Assembly: GCA_028622995.1 (NCBI GenBank)
Contig: JAJQJQ010000004.1
Coordinates: forward strand, 1,612,001 to 1,676,000
Length of the DNA: 64,000 bases
Reading direction: 5' to 3'
From: Panagrolaimus kolymaensis
Lineage: Eukaryota; Nematoda; Chromadorea; Rhabditida; Panagrolaimidae
The translations under genes were made by a program, and so were the position numbers. The first letter of the stretch is position 1. Each line of letters begins with the position of its first letter. The notes beneath the pieces are model-generated. The model saw only the letters and a program-made list of their open reading frames with translations. It searched no databases and was not told the origin of the DNA. Below are positions 12,574 through 24,104 of this stretch, piece by piece.

Positions 12574-14333
12574 TTCTGAGAATACCCTAAAGTGTAATAA
12601 TTTTTTTATTTTATAAATAAAGATAGTGAAAATTCTCGAGTCACAAAAAATTACTCTTTAACAAATGGAATCATTTAAACATTCATAAAACACGCACAAA
12701 AAAGTGAAATAAATGTCTTAAAGAAAAAAATATGGTAAGGTAAGCTAAAAAATAAAATACCGCTGTACTTTGTGGAACTGTAAAATGCATAGGTATAAGT
12801 TCTATGACTTCGAGTAATTAGTTTGAAGTAAGATTTTTGCAGATGGCATCAAGAATCTCAACAATCGAATGAAATTAAAAAAAGCAATGAGTTCTAAAAA
12901 TCCCGGAATGATAATAGTATACATTTTGAAAAATTGTACAAAGCGGTGGTATTTGCTATCAAAAGACATATGCCAAAAAAAGCAATGTTGTACGACCATT
13001 CTAATTGCCCTTTAAACTTATTAGTTCAGTTATTGTTGTTCAAGCATCCTTTAATGTTTCAAGTATCCGCGGTTGCTTGTTGTTCATGGCAACATTACAT
13101 ACGTTCATAAGTTCTCCAATTTAAACTTTCTATTTATAAAATTTTTGAGGGAAGCATCATCAATGATTTTGAATATCCTTAAGAAAGTTAGATCCAAAAT
13201 TTTATTTTGGAAATAATAAACATCACATTCTAATTCATGTCTTTAGAAAGTTGGGAGAATTCAAATCTAAATTTAGGAATAATGTCGTAATTTTTAAATA
13301 AAAAGCATGAGTTTAAATTTTTTTTGAATGAGTTTCAATTTAAACGAAGAAAAAAAAAGCAGAAAAATAAGCATCAAATTTATTTAGTTGCGCGAGTGCC
13401 GTCTTCGTTATTGTTGTTGCAGCTTTTAAGTTCTTCTCCCACTTGTGGATTCATTGAAGCGGGTCATCACAAAAAGCCTTCAAGTTTCATCTCTCATTTT
13501 GAATAGCTTTCTGATTATTCTCCGGAAACTGAAGCTTTGTCATCTTCCAAATAATAAAAAAGGGGGGAGAAAAACAATCTTTTGACAATCCTAAAAATAG
13601 TGAGAGAAGTGAATGTTTAAATGGACAATTGACTCTCATCATCGAGAAACCACTTGAAAGCAAAAAAAGAAGGAAAAACAACGACCATCATTTTGAAACA
13701 GAATAGAAGCAGCATCAAGAGAAGTAAGTGAAGGCTTCAAAACGATGATGAGACGAGTATTCTTCAATCTGAAGCTTCAACACGATAAAGTCTTCTTTAT
13801 TTTCTATCACAAAAGTGGTGGATGAAAGGAAGGAAATAGATGCTGCTGTTGCCAATGTTATTGTTGTTGGTGATGATGAGATGATGCTCATCCAATTGAG
13901 AGTCTTTTGTGTTTTTGCGCATAATTACGCATTTTATTTTTATTTTTTCTTGACGCCGCCAAAAAAAGCAACGCTTTAATCTAAAAATGGTTTCTTCCAT
14001 TTTCTTAAGAAGTCAAGTTACAGAAAGAAAGTCATCTGATCACAATAAACAACAAGCAACTAGCACTAACAGCAACCATGAACTTGGAAAATTCTTTTAA
14101 AGTTTTTTTTTCTTTTACAAAAACTAAACTTTGAAAATTTCATAAAAACTTTTTTTGTTTGTTTGCCTCATTACCGCCTCTTTCCTTCCCACTTTCTTCT
14201 ATGTATGTATCAACGAGAAAGCTTTTTAGCTATGTTGAGTGACAATCAAATTTGCATAGACTCCAATAAAGACTGTTCTTGTCCTTTTTTTAGGGTTAAC
14301 CGAAGAAAGGACGAGAGCATGAAATTGAGCTTC
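12574..14333. other. Gene-poor region upstream of the homeobox gene
   Basis: Presumed 5' regulatory DNA of the homeobox gene. It has purine/pyrimidine-biased runs and GTT/GAT-rich patches (about 13840-13890), but no convincing reading frame or RNA gene. Confidence 0.4.
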
Positions 14334-14626
14334 AAAAAGGAGAAAAATGACAAAAGAGTCCTGTTGTTTAAATTGTTGCCTTTTCCTACCACCACCACTG
14401 ACTGAGGTTTTTTATATTTAATTTAGTTGTGAAAGTAAGAAAACAGAGGCTTCAAAACGAAATTAAATGCCAATTGTCTTTTAAAAAATACGGTTGGGTT
14501 TTTAAATTGACACAACGCACACAAACATAATTTGTTAGAAGTGATACTTTTATTTTAGGAAAGATGCTCAATTGTGGTCCATTTTCTGAGAAGAAGAAAA
14601 AAGTTAGTAAAAACAAAGAATTTTTC
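14334..14626 (-). repeat. Right arm of 290-bp inverted duplication
   Basis: Inverted, ~98% identical copy of 9884-10176. The two copies lie about 4.2 kb apart and enclose the homeobox gene and part of its upstream DNA. Each arm happens to stay open in one frame for ~60 codons, which I take as chance since the frame shifts at the A-run indel. Confidence 0.85.
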
Positions 14627-15238
14627 TTTTTAGAGTAAACCATGTATTTATACGGTCGCTTACTTGAAAGCTAGAAAGTTCAATTCGAATAAATGTTATG
14701 TATAAATGTTTTTCAAAATAAGACAATGCTGCTAATAATACATTCATATCAATTCGTTATCTTGAACTCGAGAACTTTACAGGAATAAACCTTAGTGGTT
14801 GTTTCCACATGTTTCGTTGCATGCATTTCTTGATTTATGGTTTTTTCTTTTGTTGTTATAATACATTGTTTAAGCAAAATCTTTTTGTCTTATTAATAAC
14901 TTCTATTCTTCATCGGCAGATTCTTCGAACATGATTTATAAAAAAATCTTTTATTAATTACAAAAAAATCATCAAAAGAAAAAAGTCAAAGGTGCAAAGC
15001 AAGAGCAATTGGAAGTAAACTAAAGTAGATTTTAGTTTAAGAGGTAACTTTCACTTTACTTTAAAATGAACTATTTGTGTTTTAAAACTCAGGTGCAATC
15101 GAACTTACAAGAAAAATAAAAAAACCTAATTTAACCATACTTTCTAACAATGTCAATAGGTTCAATACAAAAACAAAGTTTGCAGAAATAATTTGTCATA
15201 CATCAATTTTACGTGCAGTCATTGTATGCTTCAAAAAC

Positions 15239-15609
15239 CTATGTATTCACGTAAATGCTTGGAAAATATTTTGTAGTGAGAAAACTTTTTTGTTTTATAC
15301 GATAGTAGCTTCCGTAAATCTCAAATCTTGCAAGTTGCAACACTTTTTGCTTATTAAGAGCTGTCACATGATTTCTATTCACCAAATCGTATTCCTTGAG
15401 TGACGTTAGATAATCGTTACTTATTGGCTTCGTAATTTTAGAAAGCATCCATGAAAATGGGAGTGAATTCGTATTTTTTTCTTTACTATGTTGCGTCCTA
15501 TCTCATAATAATTTTGTAGTAATCCCATAACCTTTGATTGTTTTTCATCTTTTAACATATTGATTTCCATAATTATGTTCAAACTGTTGTGGAAAGGTTT
15601 TTTGCTCAC
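15239..15609 (-). other. Orphan open frames, possible degraded gene
   Basis: Two overlapping minus-strand frames (15421-15609 and 15239-15448) encode fairly balanced, non-low-complexity sequence (for example LKDEKQSKVMGLLQNYYEIG and NKQKVLQLARFEIYGSYY). They lie in different frames and no splice joins them. They could be remains of one gene interrupted by a frameshift, or chance. I recognise no family. Confidence 0.15.
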
Positions 15610-15838
15610 ATTGTTCTTTCTATCTTTGCTGTCAATGAACCGAAATCCGATTCGAACAGCTCTCTTTTCTACGATTTATTTTAATTTTTTCAACTCTTTT
15701 TTTGATCCACAGTAATTTTGATCTTCGTTAGTCATGTATATTATTTTTCTTCGATTGAAACCAATGCAATGTAGCTTCTATTTACCAAGGGATTTGGTTT
15801 GTTTTAATCTTTTGAAAATTTGTCATTATTCGAAAATG

Positions 15839-15919
15839 TTTCGTCACTCATTGATGTCTATCGTCATCACCCTTTGCTTCTTTATTTTGACCTTTACTTC
15901 ATCGAAAGCCGGATATTAA
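15839..15919 (+). other. Short frame with signal-peptide-like sequence
   Basis: A frame starting at a Met-Phe-Arg-His reads through a strongly hydrophobic stretch (SIVITLCFFILTFTSSKAGY) to TAA at 15917-15919. It looks like a signal peptide with almost nothing after it. No donor site is seen before the stop, so it is probably chance, or a first exon misread. Confidence 0.1.
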
Positions 15920-18900
15920 GGTGGTAGACTTTTTATCATCGGACAGCCTAATCATAAATTAGGATGTAAGCTTTTTTAGAACATTTATTTCAAAGGATAA
16001 TTTAAGCTCATGCTTTTTTTGTCATCACATTTACTCTCTAAATTCTTGATGACAGGAAATATGTATAGCTTTTTGCAAATGTGGCTAGTCGTTTACTTTA
16101 TATAAAACTGCATTCATAAAAAGGGCAGACGACTCTCTTTATATAAAAAAGTGGAAACGTTTTAAATTTATTGGAGTTTGAATATTTTAATGGTCATTTT
16201 TTGTCGTTGTTTGAAACTAAAGCTAATTTGATACTCATTTTTTACTTTTCTGGTAGCTTTGGGAGTCGATGAAGAAAGATGATGGATGGAGAAATGAGTT
16301 GCAGTCGTCGAAGGGCTAATGTCCAGCTAAAGGACATACACTTTTTTAATGAAACTCGAAAAAGAAACGTTTGTTTTTTCCTTCATTTTTTACGTTACTT
16401 TTTTTTGGGATGCCATTTTAATGTCAAAAAATGAGAAGGATGGATGGAGTCTCCTGTTTCATGTTTTATCGAGACAAAAAAAGGACATGATGAGCCATTG
16501 GTGAGAATGAAAGATGGTTCATTGACTTTCATTAGCTTTCATTCGTACAAAATTGAACTTTGAAATTTTTGGTTAAAAGTTTTTTTTCGAAAGGCCTAGG
16601 CTTTGAAACTTGGAGAAGAAGGATAATATTGATAATGTACATAATAATAATAATGCCAATGCCCAAAGTAGCCGCTGTTGTTATTTTTTGTTATAATTAT
16701 TTATAAAATTGCGGAAGCTCGCAATTGTAATTGCCAAAGTCCGGCCAACGTTGGCGATGATGAAAATTTATTAGACTCTTCTTTGTTTTCTATTTTTGTT
16801 TTGACGAATGAAAGTTAATGAAAAAATGTAATAATTGTAGAATTACTTTTTTTAGTAACAAAAAATAGTTATTGATGAAGAAAAAAAAGTAATAAAAATT
16901 GAAAAATTAGAAAAAGAGTATATTCTGGAGAGAAAAAATGAAAATTTCTAATCTAACTATTCCTGAAAACCCCCATCTTGCTAATTCTTCAATTTTTGGA
17001 ATATATTTTTTTGTTCCAGTTGTCGTTTAAATTCTTGTTATACCTTTTCTTTGTAAAAGTCTGCTATTGACGCTTAAAATTATTTAAAATTTAATATTCG
17101 GTGCTAGTAAACTTATAAAGTCATCATAAAAATTTCTAAATTTTTTACTGCTTTGTAAGAAAAATGCTTTGCAAAATAATTTTATTACTTATCAAGTTTT
17201 ACAAAACGTAGCCAAAAATGCGCAATTAGTAACAACGTTGTATAATAAATTGATTTATTTTATTTGCGAATTAAAAGAAGGATTGATAAAAACAAACTAT
17301 CTTTAAGTCTGACGCATTTTTCGATGATAAATTTTATAAAGCTCATTGCCAAAATATTGTTCTTTAAAAAATTTAAAAGCTTTTGCGGAGGTGAATCATA
17401 AATTCCTCTTTAAAAAAAGAGCAAAAACAAAAACAAAAGGCTTCAAGCATGATTTTTTAGTCATCCTGTTTTTAATTTATTTTATATCAAAATAGCTTTC
17501 ATAATCAAATGAGCAAAAAATGATTAGACCTACCTACGTAAAAAGGGAACAAACATATGTACGTACGTACATAAAACTGCAATCAAAGTTTGTTTCTCAA
17601 TCTTTTTTTTTTCATTTAAAAAAAAGGTTGCTACTTTATTTATTTGCAAAAGACAATTTCATTATTTTTTTTCTTCCATCCCTTTTTTTGTGTTAGAGAC
17701 ATTTTTTTCCAAATAAGTGTCATGATAATATAATTTAATTTAAAGCTTTTTGGGATAAACTTTAGAAAAACATCATATTTAAATGTTTCTCTGTTTTAAA
17801 ACTTTAAAATAAAGATTTCTTTAAAAAGTAACAGAAATTAATTTATTTTATTTTTAAAACACCTGAACCGCCCATGAGCTTATATTTGGCTCAAATAATG
17901 ATTTATAAATGTTAATCTTCTTATATGCATGCTTATGAATATTTCCGTTAGCAAAATAAAAAAAATAAATAGTTTGTAAAAATATTCACAATTCCATTTA
18001 AATGAGAAACATTTCAAACTTTTATTTGAAGCATCCGCCTTGAAGCAGTGGGTGGCTTCCTTTATTTTGCTTGAAGTCTCTGAAAAAATAATTATGAATA
18101 AATTTTACGCGGTTTCTTTCTTCTTCTTTTTCGTCGTTCGTTTACTTTTGTTTAAAAAAAACTAATTACTATCATTTTCTTGCATTTTAAATTTGGAACC
18201 AAAAATTTACTTACTTTGTTTGTTTGTTTGTTTTTCGTGTTTTAGCAAAAAAGCAGACTGTTGCTGCTTGAGGCGAAGCTGAAACTTTTTTTGTTAACAT
18301 ACGTGTGTGGTACATATCTAAAAGTAGTAACAACTCCCCAAGGAAGATGTATCATAGCTTAAGGGTAAAGCAAATTTCTTAAAGTTTTAAAAAGGCTTAT
18401 ATTTAAAAAAAGACAAGAAAAACTTTTATCAAAGTTACATCATTCTTTTCTTTTTTAGCTTCCTTCCTTTTCTTTTGCAAAAAAGCAAAAATTCATGAAC
18501 CCTTTTATTCTTTTAGCCCAAGCTCAATGATGGCAATTGTAACAAAATAAATTTTCAACTATTAAATTTGTGTCATTTATTTTTACTTCCAAAAATGGAA
18601 ATAAAAGATATTGTCCACATTTGTGGTTTTATTTTTAAAATGGCATTATTAAGGGTAAATCGAATGCTTCCTGTCTCATAGTAATAGTGCGTTCCGGGGT
18701 GCCAGATGAAAATGCTATTCTTGAAAGAATAAAAAATTCTATAAAACGCAGGTTTAATTTGAAACAAATATTTTTTTCAGCTTCATTCTTTGTAATTCTT
18801 GTAAATTTTCGATTAAACAAAAGATGTTTTTTTCTAAAATGGAATTTTCAATTCGTTTTTCCTATGTATGTGTATTTCTTAAAACAAAAAAGAATGGAAA

Positions 18901-20809
18901 AAATTCTTTCCAAATTTAATTTTAATATATTTAAAAAAAACATTTGGCTTTGCTTTTATAAACTTTGCTCCCCTTTTTTACTTGGCTGGAAATTCTTTTA
19001 GCAGTTGCTTATCTTTTTCCTTTACATGCCGCTTCGACTCCTGATTTCAAATGGACTTTTCGCTCGCTTTGGTAATTGCATCTTTTTGCAGGAATCAAAA
19101 ATAAAGTAAACGATATAATTTAATCAAAAAAACTATAGACAATATTTTTACTTACTTACATTTTTTCTTCACACATATGGACATACCACCTGCTTCCACT
19201 AAATTGTGAAACAAAATCGGGTTAACTTTCTTTTTTTTAAGATTAAGAAAAAAAATTTGGCCACGAGAAAAGCTTTTTAGTATTATAGTATATGTATTTA
19301 ACGTATTTTTAACTAGGAGATCCTGTAAAAAGCTTGCGGTAGAGCTTAATATAAATCGCTTCGCGATTAACGGCTGGGTCTAGTTTTTAATTTTGAGCAT
19401 GTAAAAATTTAAAAAAATAAATGAGAATCGGTTTTTTTATAAAAACATTAATTCTTATGATTATTTTCTTTGATGCAAAGTTTTATAAATTCTTTCTGGC
19501 ATATCTTTGAGAACCGACCATGCCATTATCCCCTCTGTTTGGAGAACCAATGGTGTCCTTATACCCGCTGGCATATTTGGAGAGCCAATCATGTACTTAT
19601 ACCCGCTGGCATAACAACCGATCTTGTCTTTATGCCCACATGCATCACACACTTCAAGCTTAAAGACATACCACTACCCCTTTCACACTTTTATGCCATT
19701 AAGGACATATCGTAATGTATTCAAACCATTTGGATATGCCTTCCACGTAAACATGCCCCAGGGGTTTATCATTTCCTAACTCTTACATGTCCCTCATGTC
19801 TATTTATAGTTCCCTTTCTTATTTATTGAGAACCGCCAAAGAACCCACTTTTTTTTTAAAAAAGAACACCACCATTGGATTCCTCATGCAAAAATACAAC
19901 GGAATTCAAAGATTTATTTGCATTCTTAAAAAATCGGATATATGCATATCCTCTGGCACTTACTATAATCACATACTTATTTTAATCACTCAATTTGGTT
20001 ATGCTTTCAAAACTTTAGTAAAAATTATTCAATCCATTTCAACCCTGGCATATCATGGACAACCGTTGATGCCTCAATGCATTTTTCCCCGCTTGAATAA
20101 TATTTAGGAGAATCGATCATGCCTTTATCCTAATTTGGGAGAACCGATAATAAGTTTATGCTAATTTTCCCCGCTGGCATATTTGGGAAACCAATCATGC
20201 TTATATGCAATTTTCCTCTCTTGCATAACAATGAGAATCGATAATGTTTCGCAATTTCCCTACTGGCATAATTTGGCAAAATCGATCATGGCTCCCAGCC
20301 ATAAAGTCAATCTTTCACGATGCATCAAAGAACCCATCACGCCTCTTTGCTAATTTCCCCACTGGCATATTTCGGAGAACCGATCAAACCTATATGCAAA
20401 TTTTGCCTTTGGCATATATTTGATAATCGAACAGGCCTATGTGTATTTATAACCACTGGCATAATTTTTGATAATCGATCATGTCTTTTTGAAACATTTC
20501 CCCTTTGACAAATTATTTGGAAGAACCGATAATGGCTCCAAACCATCTAGTCATTCTCTTAATAGCTCACTCCCTTAAAACCTTATAATTTAAAAAATCC
20601 ATGAAAATTAGTTTATTAATCTCAAAAAAACATTAAAAAAATAATTTGCTTTTTATTTTTCCTTCAATTGCATAAAAAAATATAAAAAAATCGATTTTTG
20701 TCAAATCTTATAAAAATTTGCATATTCTATATATCGCTAATATTTTTAAAAAACATTAAAAAATTTCTTAAACATAATCCTTTAGATAATCTCATCAAAA
20801 TAGGCGAAA

Positions 20810-20878
20810 AACAGCATCGGGGATTCGAACCAACCATCTCCTTTCTCATTGTCAAAAGCCCCACTACGCCAAAGAGAA
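20810..20878 (-). repeat. tRNA-derived module with Pol III box A and box B
   Basis: On the minus strand TGGCGTAGTGG (complement of 20861-20871) fits the box A consensus TRGYNNARNNG at every position, and GGTTCGAATCC (complement of 20821-20831) fits box B GGTTCGANTCC. The box starts are 40 bp apart, close to tRNA geometry. The acceptor ends do not pair, the T stem pairs poorly and no good anticodon stem forms, so it is a tRNA relic or SINE-like head, not a working tRNA gene. Confidence 0.7.
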
Positions 20879-20990
20879 AAATTTTGAGTTAAAATTTGAA
20901 AATTTGCATATATCTCGAGATCCATATTGACTCATGCTAATGCGCCTATTTTTCCCGTAATCTCCGTATGGAACTACCCCATCCTAGCTA

Positions 20991-21027
20991 GATAGAAAGA
21001 TCGGGCCTTCGGCCCGATCTTTCTATC
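20991..21027. repeat. Perfect 17-bp hairpin with TTC loop
   Basis: The left arm 20991-21007 and right arm 21011-21027 pair perfectly around TTC, with GGGCC TTC GGCCC at the tip. The matching place in the other monomers has only AATCGGCCGGGTT. Other TTC-tipped mini-hairpins in the monomers are CCC TTC GGG in every head and TCGC TTC GCGA in the edge monomer. Confidence 0.9.
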
Positions 21028-21059
21028 GAGCACTATGGTCGAAGTTTTTTTCATATTAT

Positions 21060-22182
21060 AACTAGGAGAACCGTGTTAAATTACAGGACTAAAAAATTAC
21101 CATAAATTTATTTTAAAGGCTTCGCCAAATTTGATAATCGTTTCGCGATTAAGAGCTGATGCTAGCCCTTCGGGTTTGAGGTCCTTAAAGAACCATTGCT
21201 CTTGAAAGTTATTAATTTTTTAATTCACCCAAAATGGGTATTTGAGAACCGTCAAAAAATCCACCCAAATTGGATTAATGAGAACCGTCAAAAAATCCAC
21301 CCGAAATGGGTATTTGAGAACCGTTAAAAAATCCACCCGAAATGGGTATTTGAGAACCGTTAAAAAATTCACCCGAAATGGGTATTTGAGAACCGTTAAA
21401 AAATCCACCCGAAATGGGTATTTGAGAACCGTTAAAAAATTCACCCGAAATGGGTATTTGAGAACCATTAAAAAATCCACACAAAATGGATAATGAGAAG
21501 CGCCAAAAAAATCCACCCGAAAATGGTTAAAAATAATTCCCCTTCATTCATTTAATTAAATCCCTTCAATCACTAAAAAATTCTTAAAAATATGAAAATT
21601 TCTGGAAAAATTTGCATATTTAATTATCCAAATAATTTTAAAAAATTATTTAAATAATATTCCCTTTCATTCAAATAATCAAAACCTATGATTTTCCATC
21701 AAAGCAAACATGAGAAACTCGAACTTTGAGCCTTCATACCATCGCTAAAAATTCCAGCCCATTGCGCCAATGCTACCAAAGAGAAAAAGTGATTGAAAAA
21801 ATTTGGAGAAAATTTACATATTCAAACCCAAATGAACTCATTTCCGTCAAGTTGTATTATGTTGAATTTATAAAAATCAAATACTACATGAAATTTGCTA
21901 CAGGAATATTTTCCGGACTTTTGAGTTTGATAAATACACCTAATTGACGATTTGAGCAAACTAAGTTTGAAATGATAAAAAAAACGTGAAAAAATGGCTA
22001 AGTCCCGGTTTTACAAACCTTTACGAAAACTTTTTGAATTAGCATATCTTTAAATGTGATAAAAAGACTAATTTTCCCATAATCTCCATATGAAACTACC
22101 CCAGAATCTATAAATAGAAAAATCAAACAATCGGCCGGGTTTTTCAAACTGCTAACTACCCATACCTTTTTTACATATATAT
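21060..22182. repeat. Satellite monomer, type A (1123 bp)
   Basis: Reference type A unit. The head (GTGTTAAATTACAGGAC...) is followed by about eight 36-bp units (21229-21520), an AT spacer, the tRNA-like module (~21714-21776) and the core (21778-22182). Six further A copies of exactly 1123 bp start at 24105, 25228, 26351, 27474, 30663 and 33852, and I saw no differences among those I compared. Confidence 0.95.
21229..21520. repeat. 36-bp minisatellite block (type A)
   Basis: The unit is roughly GAGAACCGTTAAAAAATCCA plus CCCGAAATGGGTATTT, 36 bp, about eight copies here. Equivalent A blocks are at 24274-24565, 25397-25688, 26520-26811, 27643-27934, 30832-31123 and 34021-34312. B and C monomers have one to eight units. 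Because 36 is a multiple of three and the unit lacks stops, long frames stay open on both strands (12-residue repeats such as RTVKKSTRNGYL); this is a by-product of the period. Many units have a small inverted repeat, ACCC..GGGT or CCAAATTGG. Confidence 0.95.
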
Positions 22183-24104
22183 AACTAGGAGAACCGTTTA
22201 GGTTACAGAACTAAAAAAAATAGAGAACCGTATTAAAGGGCTTCACCAAATTTGATAATCACCTTGGACGACTAAGAGCTGATGCTAGCCCTTCGGGTTT
22301 GAGGTCCTTAAAGAATCATTGCGCTTGAAAAGCCTTTGATTTCCTAATTCACCAAAATTGGATTAATGAGAACCGTTAAAAAATCCACCCAAATTGGTAT
22401 TAGAACCGTTAAAAAATCCACCCAAATTGGTATTAGAGAACCGTTAAAAAATCCACCCAAAATGGGTATTAGAGAACCGTCAAAAAATCCACCCGAAATA
22501 GGTATTGGAGAACCGTCAAAAAATCCACCCAAATTGGATTAATGAGAACCGTCAAAAAAATCCACCCGATATCTGTACAAAATAATTAATCCATAAATTC
22601 AAAGTTTAATTACCTAAGTCTCTAAAAAATTCTAAAATATATGGAAATTTCTTGAAAAATTTGCATATTTGTTATGTCAAATAATTTTAAAAAATTATTT
22701 AAATATTATTAGCCTCTATAAATATAATTAAAACCTATGAAGTTTCATCAAAAAAACCGCCAAAAACTCGAACTTTTCACTTCCATAGCCTCACTTAAAG
22801 TTCCACCCCATTGCGCCAAAGCAACAAAAGAGAAAAAGTGATTGAAAAAATTTGGAGAAAATTTACATATTCAAACCCAAATGAACTCATTTCCGTCAAG
22901 TTGTATTATGTTGAATTTATAAAAATCAAATACTACATGAAATTTGCTACAGGAATATTTTCCGGACTTTTGAGTTTGATAAATACACCTAATTGACGAT
23001 TTGAGCAAACTAAGTTTGAAATGATAAAAAAAACGTGAAAAAATGGCTAAGTCCCGGTTTTACAAACCTTTACGAAAACTTTTTGAATTAGCATATCTTT
23101 ACTTATGATAAAAAGACTAATTTTCCCGTAATCTCCATATGAAACTACCCCAGAATCTATAAATAGAAAAATCAAACAATCGGCCGGGTTTTTCAAACTG
23201 CTAACTACCCATACCTTTTTTACATATATATAACTAGGAGAACCGTTTAGGTTACAGAACTAAAAAAATAGAGAACCGTATTAAAGGGCTTCACCAAAGT
23301 TGATAATCACCTTGGACGACTAAGAGCTGATGCTAGCCCTTCGGGTTTGAGGTCCTTAAAGAACCATTGCGCTTGAAAAGCCTTTGATTTCCTAATTCAC
23401 CAAAAAATTGGATTAATGAGAACCGTCAAAAAAATCCACCCGATATCTGTACAAAATAATTAATCCATAAATTCAAAGTTAAATCACTTCAATCACTAAA
23501 AATTTCTTAATTTATAAAAATTTCTCGAAAAATTTGCATATTTATTATGTCCAATAATTATAAAAAATTATTAAAAAATTATTCCCTTAATACATATAAA
23601 TAAAACCTATGAAGTTCCATCAAAAAAACCATCAAAAACTCGAACTTTTCAATTCCTTTGCCTCAAAAAAATTTTCATCCCACTGCGCCAAATCAACAAA
23701 AGAGAAAAAGTGATTGAAAAAATTTGGAGAAAATTTACATATTCAAACCCAAATGAACTCATTTCCGTCAAGTTGTATTATGTTGAATTTATAAAAATCA
23801 AATACTACATGAAATTTGCTACAGGAATATTTTCCGGACTTTTGAGTTTGATAAATACACCTAATTGACGATTTGAGCAAACTAAGTTTGAAATGATAAA
23901 AAAAACGTGAAAAAATGGCTAAGTCCCGGTTTTACAAACCTTTACGAAAACTTTTTGAATTAGCATATCTTTACTTATGATAAAAAGACTAATTTTCCCG
24001 TAATCTCCATATGAAACTACCCCAGAATCTATAAATAGAAAAATCAAACAATCGGCCGGGTTTTTCAAACTGCTAACTACCCATACCTTTTTTACATATA
24101 TATA
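22183..24104. repeat. Satellite monomers B (22183-23231) and C-short (23232-24104)
   Basis: The heads differ from type A (GTTTAGGTTACAGAAC). B has about six 36-bp units and is 1049 bp; this C copy has only one full unit and is 873 bp. Both run into the same core as type A. They probably represent an early or deleted form of the B-C pair seen later at 28597-30662. Confidence 0.9.

Larger units (their letters stand above)
14627..19310. other. Long gene-poor region left of the satellite array
   Basis: 4.7 kb of AT-rich sequence with simple repeats, for example (GTAC)n near 17560 and (TTTG)n near 18215. Only weak orphan frames are present (listed at 15239-15609). I see no RNA gene and no mobile-element protein. 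Confidence 0.4.
19311..21059. repeat. Divergent edge monomer of the satellite
   Basis: The segment starts AACTAGGAGATCCTGT and contains a TCGCTTCGCGATTAA block matching the head of type A, so it is a relative of the monomers. It is longer (1749 bp). Its internal minisatellite (about 19480-20570) is degenerate, with GAGAACCGATCATGCC-like units spaced roughly 40-60 bp apart, often with a CTGGCATA partner. It carries the best preserved tRNA-like module and a long hairpin (20991-21027). Decay at the edge of the array and homogeneity inside is the usual satellite pattern. Confidence 0.8.

Noticed and set aside
20810..20878. Functional tRNA gene
   Set aside because: Box A and box B are present, but the acceptor and anticodon stems do not pair, and T-stem pairing fails at three of five positions.
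21242..21516. Long open frames of 12-residue repeats on both strands in each type A monomer, as possible repeat proteins
   Set aside because: The 36-bp period is a multiple of three and the unit lacks stops, so frames stay open on both strands by arithmetic. There is no start context, domain or conservation beyond the DNA identity.
21229..21520. 36-bp repeats as a CRISPR array
   Set aside because: Units are contiguous tandem copies without unique spacers, in a eukaryotic setting.
21726..21947. 61-73 codon frame in the satellite core, repeated in almost every monomer
   Set aside because: The core is near identical in DNA, so the frame is copied with it. No pattern of silent changes can be seen and the peptide has no recognisable features.
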